64,000 nucleotides of DNA from Trichormus variabilis 0441 (GTDB lineage Bacteria; Cyanobacteriota; Cyanobacteriia; Cyanobacteriales; Nostocaceae), in assembly GCF_009856605.1 (NCBI RefSeq), contig NZ_CP047244.1, positions 124,001 through 188,000 on the forward strand, written 5' to 3'. The notes beneath the pieces were generated by a model. That model was not told the origin of the DNA. It did not search any database and was given only the letters and a program-made list of their open reading frames with translations. A program made the translations under genes and the position numbers. Of the stretch, positions 55,212 to 62,210 are shown piece by piece (position 1 is the stretch's first letter; each line of letters opens with the position of its first letter).

Positions 55212-56363
55212 TTACTTTTTAACTTTGATTTTGGAACTAACAAATTTGGTGGCATTGACAGCAACCGTAGCAGTTGTACTTGCTCCACCTGTAGCGATTC
55301 CTGCTGCAATTTCAGAGCCAAATGCTACTGTTTTACCTAATCCTGTCCAAACAGCTATTCCACCACCTGCGGCTAATGCAGATGCAAGGATAGGAGAAAC
55401 TAACCCAACAAAAAGCAGAAATATCATCGGTTGATTTTGTTCGGAATTAGCGATAAGTTGTCCGCACAAACCAATAATCATGTTGAAGCAGAGTTTCGCC
55501 ATTCCAACGGTGAAATAACCAGTTAGCCAAGCGAAAATAGGTTTTGCGCCAAAGGGGAGTAGCGAACCGCCTATTGCCAACGGGCCAAGTAGGGCAGTTA
55601 AAAGCATCGTGAATTCTATACCCCATTGGTAAGCGTTATTGAGGGCGAGGAGGATAACTGCGACAAATCCAGTAATCATCGAACCGATTGTACTGGTGAT
55701 AGTATTACCAATCTTTTCGGCGATTTGACCAGGGGAGAGATTTTCGAGCGCGTCTTTAGCATCAGATAAAGCCTGAAGTGGGTTAAATTCCCAACTACCG
55801 CTATCGGGGGCTTCTCCTTTAAATAGATCGGGCGCAGAGGTTTTGAGTTCTGCTTCTGCTTGTTGCAAGCAGGTGATTGAATCTTGCGTGTTACCAGGGA
55901 TGGAGCGGCATCTTTCCATTGCCGCCCCTACTTGCTGCTGGAGGGCAATATTGCCGACTGCGCGGTTGAATGCTACTTCTAGGTTGGCTCCGGCAGCAGT
56001 AAATTCCAGGATGTCATTATTAACAGTATTAATGTATCCCCGGATGGCAAGTGTTCCACTTCTAAGTAAAGTGCCATTGTTAGCTAGTAGTCCGATCACC
56101 AGAATGGGCCATATCAAACTGGAGAGAGCTTTCATATCTTCTTGATTTATCCAGTTTTTGCCTAACTCAACCATAAAAAGGGTGAGTGTAGCGATCGCAA
56201 AAAACTGACCAACTTTGCACATGGAGCCGTACAAGTTACCGTTGAGGGTTTCTTGCCAAAGTTCATTGAAACCTTCTGCTACTAATTGCGCTCCAGCTGA
56301 CGCATTTTCTAAAATGTCTTGCCCGAAGAATGGGTCGGTTGCAATTACAAGATGTTCTAACAT
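55212..56363 (-). CDS. VirB6/TrbL-like polytopic channel protein
   Basis: 383 aa from ATG at 56363. At least six hydrophobic segments are seen: FFAIATLTLFMVELG, LIWPILVIGLLANNG, SMITGFVAVILLALNNAY, FTMLLTALLGPLAIGGSLLP, MIFLLFVGLVSPILASALAA and AVWTGLGKTVAFG. WLTGYFTVGMAKLCFNMIIG and the Gly-Pro-rich center are typical of TrbL/VirB6, the inner-membrane pore component. Two Cys in MERCRSIPGNTQDSITCLQQ lie in a periplasmic loop. A 13-bp stem-loop precedes the start. The 3' end abuts STRR-like repeats. Confidence 0.75.
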   Translation of the reverse strand: MLEHLVIATDPFFGQDILENASAGAQLVAEGFNELWQETLNGNLYGSMCKVGQFFAIATLTLFMVELGKNWINQEDMKALSSLIWPILVIGLLANNGTLLRSGTLAIRGYINTVNNDILEFTAAGANLEVAFNRAVGNIALQQQVGAAMERCRSIPGNTQDSITCLQQAEAELKTSAPDLFKGEAPDSGSWEFNPLQALSDAKDALENLSPGQIAEKIGNTITSTIGSMITGFVAVILLALNNAYQWGIEFTMLLTALLGPLAIGGSLLPFGAKPIFAWLTGYFTVGMAKLCFNMIIGLCGQLIANSEQNQPMIFLLFVGLVSPILASALAAGGGIAVWTGLGKTVAFGSEIAAGIATGGASTTATVAVNATKFVSSKIKVKK

Positions 56364-56388
56364 GGTCTGTATTATGTACCTGATAGAG

Positions 56389-56421
56389 AGTTGGTCATCT
56401 CAATTGCAGAGATGACCAACT
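56389..56421 (-). promoter_or_regulatory. 13-bp stem-loop upstream of the virB6-like gene
   Basis: Perfect inverted repeat AGTTGGTCATCTC/GAGATGACCAACT (56389-56401 with 56409-56421) with a 7-nt loop, 26 nt before the ATG at 56363 and 13 nt after the virB5-like stop. No U-run follows. Confidence 0.65.
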
Positions 56422-56433
56422 AATTAGGGTGAA

Positions 56434-57165
56434 TTATTCACCTGCGGTAGTTTTGAGACTGCTAAACCCACTGATTTCGATATACTGGGCGCTGATACCG
56501 TCCATCATCAGGTTTTGACGACGGCGATCGCTTGCCCCCTGTTCGGCAAGTTGAGATAGCATTAGGTTAGTTTGCTGGGCATCGTGCCGTGTTTGCAGTC
56601 CGTCAATGCGAGATTGACCCAACATTGAGACAATTTGCGAGTTTTGGGCGGCAATGACCTTGAGGATGTTTTGTGAAGCATCCATTGGTTGTGCAGATTC
56701 TGCGAGTTCTTTGGCCTCGGCTACAGTTTGTTGAGTTGCTTCTATCTCATTTTTGGTACGTTCCTGACCGACTTCCCCTAAGACGCTGGCGATCGTAGCG
56801 CGGGTGGTTTCTCTCTCCAGTTCGTTAGCTGCACTGACCGCAGCTTCAACTGTGTTGCTTTCATTCCAGTTACCCTTGCTCTTAAGTTGCTCTTTGAGCT
56901 TTTCGGCTGAGTTTACTGGATCTGGCATATCCATACTGCCAGTCTGAATAGCAGTTTTAGCTTCGCCTTTCATCCCACCCCATTTATTAGTTCCTGAAGT
57001 GAGTTCCTTTTTGGTTTCCTCAAAATAGTTATTGAATTTCCCTAAAACCTTGAAGAAGTCGTCAATTGAAAAGGCATAACTGGGTGCTGTACCGAGTAAA
57101 GTAACCAGACCAATTATTGACCCGATTATTACTCCTTTCTTAGTAAACTTGAATTTTGGTTTCAT
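56434..57165 (-). CDS. VirB5/TrbJ-like secreted protein
   Basis: About 243 aa from ATG at 57165; an in-frame TTG at 57189 is less likely. The signal peptide is basic MKPKFKFTKKG, hydrophobic VIIGSIIGLVTLLGTA, cleavage after SYA. The mature part is almost all helical, with long coiled-coil-like stretches (NELERETTRATIASVLGEVG, ATQQTVAEAKELAESAQ) and QNSQIVSMLGQSRIDGLQTR, as in TrbJ/VirB5 pilus-associated proteins. Identification is by architecture and operon position. Confidence 0.65.
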   Translation of the reverse strand: MKPKFKFTKKGVIIGSIIGLVTLLGTAPSYAFSIDDFFKVLGKFNNYFEETKKELTSGTNKWGGMKGEAKTAIQTGSMDMPDPVNSAEKLKEQLKSKGNWNESNTVEAAVSAANELERETTRATIASVLGEVGQERTKNEIEATQQTVAEAKELAESAQPMDASQNILKVIAAQNSQIVSMLGQSRIDGLQTRHDAQQTNLMLSQLAEQGASDRRRQNLMMDGISAQYIEISGFSSLKTTAGE

Positions 57166-57347
57166 ACTTTTCGTGGATAAAATAATCAATGTGGCAATTA
57201 AAGTTAAGCCACTTGTTTATGAGTTATTGATTCTTCTTGTTATAAATACAGATTATTCTTAGTTTTTCTTCTATAATTTATGCTGACTTTAATGGCTGAT
57301 TGTTATTGTTATCCATTGACTACTCCCCTGAATGAATTCAAGGGATT
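57166..57347. other. Intergenic region and transposon right end
   Basis: The virB5-like leader has a weak stem GTGGC/GCCAC near 57200-57220. The TnpB element's right end follows, with the hairpin CCCCTGAATGAATTCAAGGG at about 57325-57343. Confidence 0.5.
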
Positions 57348-58700
57348 CTAAGAGGATGCTACGCGACGGGTTAAAGCCTCGTTGCTTTGCTTCTTATTAG
57401 CTGTCACCCAGATATAGATCCGGGTGGGGTGAGTCAAAGCACCCCTAGACACTCCACTTAAATCAAGTCCAAGTTTTGTGCTTACTTTACGGATGATATT
57501 GGCTGCACCGTTGCAGTCTGCATTGATGCACCAATTCATTGCCGTTCTAAACAATCCTCGTTTCACTCTGCGTCCAGAAGATTTCCAACTATCGGGTTTT
57601 TCACCGTGTTTTGGGAGCATGTCACCATCAACAAATGATGCTGCTGATGTGTTAGCTTCTTCTGTCTCCACGAACTCTATACCGTGTTGTTGGCATAGTT
57701 GCTCAATCCGTGCTTTGAGTCTTGCTGTGGGGATTTGGACAAATTGTTGGTTACGCTTTTTACCTAAATCAATCTCTTGCTTGATGCCTTGACCCCACCC
57801 AAATACGACTCTACCAATGCGATTGTCTAAGCAGTGATTAATAACAATTCGGGCACCCTTATTGATAGCATCTCTGATTTGGCGGTTGCGTTTCTCGGTG
57901 ATATCGGCAAGGTTATTAGACCAAAAACCTTGAGGTTTATTCTCTTTAATTGTTGACACTCGTTTGTTGTACCAACGATTTAAACTCTTAAGATGCCGAC
58001 CATCAATAATAAAACTTGTTCCTACATTAGAGACGCAAGTTAACCAGTTATTCAACCCGTGATCAATACCTAAAACTCTGCTTTTATCTACGTCCGACTT
58101 TACGGTATTAGTTTTGTAGATAAACTCAGCATAAAAGCAACGGTTTCTAGGTAAAATTCGTAACTCTTTAATGTCCTCAAACCTCAAATTTGATGGCATT
58201 GGTAAAGTGAAAGAATCTAGCTTGAACCACACTTTTACCTGCGAACCGAGTGGTATTCTAATCTGTCCATCCTTTAGCCTTAGTGCCTGCTTTGGATAAC
58301 TAACTAAATTGAAACCATTCTTTCTGTACTTTGGTGGTCTAGGTTTATCTGCTAATTCGCCACGATTATACAAAGCGTTAAGCTGCTTGAATGACGCAAA
58401 CGATTCATACACAGAACGGCATAATTGCTGCGCTGCTTGAGAATAGAGTGTTTGAAAATGACGGTTTGATTTCATTTCGCTATCTAACTCAAACTTGGTT
58501 ATATAACGTTTTGCTTTAAACCATATTTGACGAGCATAGTAGACGGCACAATTTGATAGTTTATTTGCTTCAGAACAGATAAACTCTAAAATTCCTTTTA
58601 ATTCTTTATCCGCGTGAATCAAAACTTGTTGACAACCGTACAAAGAAATCACCTCATTAATATTATTAATTATCTCATTATTTGCGAGTTTATAATGTTA
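57306..58700 (-). mobile_element. IS1341-type element carrying a variant tnpB
   Basis: The minus-strand right end contains the hairpin CCCTTGAATTCATTCAGGGG followed by AGTAGTC, typical of cyanobacterial IS605-type right ends and of guide-RNA 3' ends. One gene (57348-58652) is present, without tnpA. It separates the virB4- and virB5-like genes. Ends are approximate. Confidence 0.7.
57348..58652 (-). CDS. tnpB: TnpB-family protein with a relocated RuvC glutamate
   Basis: Up to 434 aa from GTG at 58652; TTG at 58643, with AGGTGAT upstream, is an equally good start (LYGCQQVLI...). RuvC-I is VLGIDHGLNNWLTCV. At the usual RuvC-II site there is RVVFGWGQGIKQEI without the standard Glu. EFVETEEANTSAASFVDGD further on carries the alternative Glu, as in the TnpB clade with rearranged catalytic sites. 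RuvC-III is NWCINADCNGAANIIRK. There is no CxxC zinc ribbon. It is clearly different from the tnpB at 14955. Probably an RNA-guided nuclease with the guide at its 3' end. Confidence 0.85.
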   Translation of the reverse strand: MISLYGCQQVLIHADKELKGILEFICSEANKLSNCAVYYARQIWFKAKRYITKFELDSEMKSNRHFQTLYSQAAQQLCRSVYESFASFKQLNALYNRGELADKPRPPKYRKNGFNLVSYPKQALRLKDGQIRIPLGSQVKVWFKLDSFTLPMPSNLRFEDIKELRILPRNRCFYAEFIYKTNTVKSDVDKSRVLGIDHGLNNWLTCVSNVGTSFIIDGRHLKSLNRWYNKRVSTIKENKPQGFWSNNLADITEKRNRQIRDAINKGARIVINHCLDNRIGRVVFGWGQGIKQEIDLGKKRNQQFVQIPTARLKARIEQLCQQHGIEFVETEEANTSAASFVDGDMLPKHGEKPDSWKSSGRRVKRGLFRTAMNWCINADCNGAANIIRKVSTKLGLDLSGVSRGALTHPTRIYIWVTANKKQSNEALTRRVASS

Positions 58701-58718
58701 AGATTGCGTAGAAACACT

Positions 58719-58766
58719 GTTCGCGTTACCCTACGGTAAGGCTTTTCTACAAGATGCTACGCGAAC
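58719..58766. repeat. Inverted repeat GTTCGCGT/ACGCGAAC
   Basis: Perfect 8-bp arms (58719-58726 with 58759-58766) enclosing TACCCTACGGTAAGG, itself palindromic. It belongs to the Nostocales dispersed-repeat style; ATGCTACGCGA recurs at about 57355. It lies between tnpB and the virB4-like gene. Confidence 0.5.
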
Positions 58767-58839
58767 GCCTACATTCCTTTTATAAAGTACGAAACATACA
58801 ACTATGTTGCTTTGTTAATTTTGCTCAGGGACTTTCACG

Positions 58840-61647
58840 CTATCGCTGATTTTTTAGTAATTGTTGTGCTTCTTGACTTAACTCATCTCCCCGAAGCAGT
58901 TGTATATAGCTTTCTGAAAATTTCACCATACCCAGCATTGGATTATCGGCATATTTATTGAGAAATAGAGTGCGTAATTCTTGCTCATTCGGGTTATTTG
59001 CTACTGCTGCAAGTAAGCAATAAGCAGGATAATATCTACAGAAAGTAAGTTTGCCATTGTCATCAAGTAACCACTGTGAATAAATACTTTCGCGTTTGGG
59101 AAAGAATGCTTCGGTACTATTACGCGAGATAATTTCATAAGGATATTTAAACCTGTTCACAAATGGGTCAACTGCCGATGTTTGAATCCGACCGATCAGG
59201 CGGGTTGTGATGTTAGCAAATATCTTGGAAGCAGACTTACTTTGGAAAATACTTTCTGGTTCTTGGGCAGATAAAATTACACGTATACCTGCTTTTGCAC
59301 CGTTAGCGCAGAGTCTACCAATTAGCTCGGCTATGCTCTCAAAATTGAATAAAATCGGTGCTTCGTCTAAGAAAAATATTGATACTTTAGATGATAAAGC
59401 TCTACGTAAGGCTGCGGAATAGGCACTCAGGGCAAGGACTGCGGCATCGGCTTCACTCCCAAGCGATCGCAGTGCGAATACAAGCAATCGAGCATCAGTT
59501 TTAAAGCTAGATGGATTGGCGATTGACTGCCCAACTCGTGAATTTAGCCAAAACTTTAATCGCAATCTGATTTGGTCAAGGGCATCGAGAATTTCTTTAC
59601 TATTATTGGTGATGGAATCGAGTTTTATAAACCCAGGCGAACAATAATTATAGAAATCTTTAAGTGTGGGAATATCTGCCCATTCAGGTGTTCCTAATCC
59701 ATTTTCTAGTGCTAGCTTGTACCGAAGCTTGATATCTTCATCGTTATAAAAAGTTTCAATTGTGATTGTAATAATACTTTCAATATTTGATACCGTTGTC
59801 GGACTTACCCCTACAGGATTTGTTCCTAGTACCATAATCATTAATGTGGATTTCAAGAATTCCTTGAAATCGGTCATCCTTTCTTTAATAACTTCAGGCT
59901 CATACCCCCTTAAATCAGGTAATTCAAATAGATTGTTAGACTCTTTACTAATATCGAAATACGCTCCTTCCTCTCCCATAAATTTGGTGTAGTCAGTAAA
60001 CGTACTAGTACCATCGGGTTTGGGATAATCAAGTGCAATTACGGGAATGTTTTGAGCCAAGGCAGGTGTTAATAGACCTGCTACTAAGACAGATTTACCC
60101 GCACGAGTAGTACCAAAAATGGCGAGATTTTTGTGCTGCTTGTACAAATCAAGATGTACTGGGGTTCCTCCCTCTTCAGCAATTAGCTCAAACCCGGATT
60201 TATCTCCCGTAGCTGTTCTAACTATCGGCATGAGTCCGGGAACTTCTGATGAGAAATAAGGCAGGCGACGGTTAAATGGCCTTGTAAGTAGGTTTTCCCA
60301 AACAACAGGTACACATTGTAACCATGTTTTCCAGGCATACTCGATTTCTCTCTCAACTACAGCAGGGCGCAAGAAGCAGCTAGAAAGGTATTGACAAGCT
60401 TCATCAAGTTTTTGACGACTGTGGCGATGGACACAAAAAACAACAGCAGTATGAATCGGGAGACTGCCTCTGAGGATAGTTTCTTGTGCCTTAACTGCCT
60501 CCTCGATGTTCATGTTGGCTTTTACGTCAATTGACCCCTTCTCTGAAGACATGGCACTGGAGGTAATTGACTGTTTGGTAATCCGTTGCAGAGCAGTTTT
60601 GGCAAGTCCCTGGTTGGCTTTAGATAGCTGGCAGATAATCTCAGTGTCGGAGATTTTTTCTTTAGATATTACTTCCCACAGATATCGAAGCTGGGCGTAT
60701 TCATCTACCCAGCCTTGGGGCTTTTCGCTAAACTGAAGAACGCCGATATACCTGTCTTGCAGTCTTACCCAGCTGCGATCGAGAAACGGGACAGATTTTT
60801 CATTCTCCAGCATCAGGTGGCGAATGTGGAAATCGCTAGTTTGAACTTCTCGAAGTCCTTCTTCATCTAATATGAGGGGATTGGGAACTTTGGGTGCATC
60901 GCTACGGTTAAATTGGCTCCAAAGAATTGACCATACTTCCTCACTCGTGACTGCTCGTACTGAAAGCCCCATCGAGTTTGTCAAAAGTTGTTCCCACCGT
61001 TGAAACCCAGAGGTAAAACTATCCCGTAAAATTGTTTCAATTCGTTCTTGCCGAACACCGTGAATTTGTCCAGTAAATTGGAACCAGGCATTTTGCAATT
61101 GTTTGATAGTTTTTTCAATTGCATCATTTGAGCGACTGTCTTCTGAAGCCAGGACACTATAGGTACACCAGAAACGTAAAAACTTATTTTTACGAGTTCC
61201 TGCTTTAGTGAGTTCTCTTGCCCGCAGACGTTCCGATCGCACTAATAAAGTTAGTTGCTCTAGGTCGCAGTTATCCTCTATCTTTTTTAGTTCCTGCTGC
61301 CGGAGAAAATCATCAGTGAACGAACCAAGATGAATTGTTAAGGTTTCGCGTTCGGGAAGTTCTTTGAGTCCGCCCTCAATATTTTCAAAAATCGGGAGAA
61401 TCTGTTCTTCTGGTAAAGACGGGTGGACTCCTTGTACGTCGAAGCAGAACTTAATTTGAATATCTTCTTTTTTCTGGAGGATGAGTGCGCCGATATCTCT
61501 ACGACCAGCAAGTGAGATACTTGCAATCCCGGCTAAATGAGTAATATCCTCGAACGGTGTTAGGTTTTTGACAACACCTAATTGTTCGGTATCGAGGGAT
61601 TTTTTACCAATTTTGTCCTTTGTTTTCGTGGAGGCGGTCGAACTCAT
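58840..61647 (-). CDS. VirB4/TraC-type conjugation ATPase
   Basis: 935 aa from ATG at 61647. The N-terminal ~450 residues are the TraC/VirB4 N-domain (DITHLAGIASISLAGRRDIG, LTIHLGSFTDDFLRQQELKK). The ATPase domain has Walker A IFGTTRAGKSVLVAGLL (about residue 510), Walker B VSIFFLDEAPILFN (about 760) and VILSAQEPESIFQSKSASKI (sensor/Q motif). It powers pilus biogenesis and transfer at the inner membrane. It is followed by the TnpB element, which separates it from virB5, and preceded by the virB3-like gene. Confidence 0.93.
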   Translation of the reverse strand: MSSTASTKTKDKIGKKSLDTEQLGVVKNLTPFEDITHLAGIASISLAGRRDIGALILQKKEDIQIKFCFDVQGVHPSLPEEQILPIFENIEGGLKELPERETLTIHLGSFTDDFLRQQELKKIEDNCDLEQLTLLVRSERLRARELTKAGTRKNKFLRFWCTYSVLASEDSRSNDAIEKTIKQLQNAWFQFTGQIHGVRQERIETILRDSFTSGFQRWEQLLTNSMGLSVRAVTSEEVWSILWSQFNRSDAPKVPNPLILDEEGLREVQTSDFHIRHLMLENEKSVPFLDRSWVRLQDRYIGVLQFSEKPQGWVDEYAQLRYLWEVISKEKISDTEIICQLSKANQGLAKTALQRITKQSITSSAMSSEKGSIDVKANMNIEEAVKAQETILRGSLPIHTAVVFCVHRHSRQKLDEACQYLSSCFLRPAVVEREIEYAWKTWLQCVPVVWENLLTRPFNRRLPYFSSEVPGLMPIVRTATGDKSGFELIAEEGGTPVHLDLYKQHKNLAIFGTTRAGKSVLVAGLLTPALAQNIPVIALDYPKPDGTSTFTDYTKFMGEEGAYFDISKESNNLFELPDLRGYEPEVIKERMTDFKEFLKSTLMIMVLGTNPVGVSPTTVSNIESIITITIETFYNDEDIKLRYKLALENGLGTPEWADIPTLKDFYNYCSPGFIKLDSITNNSKEILDALDQIRLRLKFWLNSRVGQSIANPSSFKTDARLLVFALRSLGSEADAAVLALSAYSAALRRALSSKVSIFFLDEAPILFNFESIAELIGRLCANGAKAGIRVILSAQEPESIFQSKSASKIFANITTRLIGRIQTSAVDPFVNRFKYPYEIISRNSTEAFFPKRESIYSQWLLDDNGKLTFCRYYPAYCLLAAVANNPNEQELRTLFLNKYADNPMLGMVKFSESYIQLLRGDELSQEAQQLLKNQR

Positions 61648-61689
61648 AGCCTGTAGTCTCGTTCGGTGATATTTTTTACTGGAGCAGCT

Positions 61690-62025
61690 TTATCTGCGTT
61701 TTTTCAGCTGGTGCTTTTTCTGGGATTGAGGTTGTAAAGGATTAACGAGAGAAACAAAAGGTTTATAGCCACGGGTGATGCGGGGTGTGCCGACAAACTT
61801 ACCGAAGAAGGCTTTGTTGGAACTTACCGTCCACCAAGTTGCCCATCCCCAAGCAGTTACAATTCCGGTTGCGAGCCAGGAAGCTTGCATAAAACCCTTG
61901 ACTACTATGTAGGAGATGAGAGCGATCGCACTCCAAGGAACAATTTGGTCGGCGGGGAATGGCCCAAGGCGTGGCTGTTCTCCTAATACGCGGTTGACAG
62001 TACGAAATTCCCGTTCTCTGCCCAT
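61690..62025 (-). CDS. VirB3/TraL-like small membrane protein
   Basis: About 111 aa from ATG at 62025 (MGREREFRTVNRVLGEQPRL); TTG at 62040 is less likely. Two closely spaced hydrophobic segments (WSAIALISYIVVKGF and SWLATGIVTAWGWATWW) and a basic C-terminus (SQKKHQLKKRR) match TraL/VirB3, which partners VirB4 at the membrane. Its place directly upstream of virB4 is standard. A 9-bp stem-loop lies 39 nt upstream. Confidence 0.7.
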   Translation of the reverse strand: MGREREFRTVNRVLGEQPRLGPFPADQIVPWSAIALISYIVVKGFMQASWLATGIVTAWGWATWWTVSSNKAFFGKFVGTPRITRGYKPFVSLVNPLQPQSQKKHQLKKRR

Positions 62026-62063
62026 TATTACGAAAGACAAAAGTCAGTTTTTGAAATTTTGAT

Positions 62064-62091
62064 GAGTGGCACTTGTGGAATTGTGCCACTC
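62064..62091 (-). promoter_or_regulatory. Stem-loop upstream of the virB3-like gene
   Basis: Perfect 9-bp inverted repeat GAGTGGCAC/GTGCCACTC (62064-62072 with 62083-62091), loop 10 nt, between the split upstream gene and virB3. On the minus strand it is preceded by AAAAAAGCC and followed by ATCAAAATTTC, so termination there is weak. Confidence 0.5.
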
Positions 62092-62118
62092 GTGGTGGCT
62101 TTTTTGACGAGTGACGTA

Positions 62119-62210
62119 TCAGCCTGTTACTAGTCCTGCGAGCAAGTCTCCGACTACAACTGTGAGGGCAACGATAATTGGTGTACGGGCGATTGTTTGG
62201 ATGAAGTCGA
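62119..62210 (-). pseudogene. 3' exon of a small hydrophobic conjugation gene interrupted by a group II intron
   Basis: A reading frame ending at 62119 encodes IQTIARTPIIVALTVVVGDL and LAGLVTG-stop, a hydrophobic C-terminus. Its upstream part is replaced by the 3' end of a group II intron; the first exon must lie beyond the right edge of the window. The location directly before virB3/virB4 suggests a VirB2/TraA-type pilin or similar small membrane protein. The exact splice site (about 62205-62215) is not certain. If the intron splices, the gene is not lost. Confidence 0.6.
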
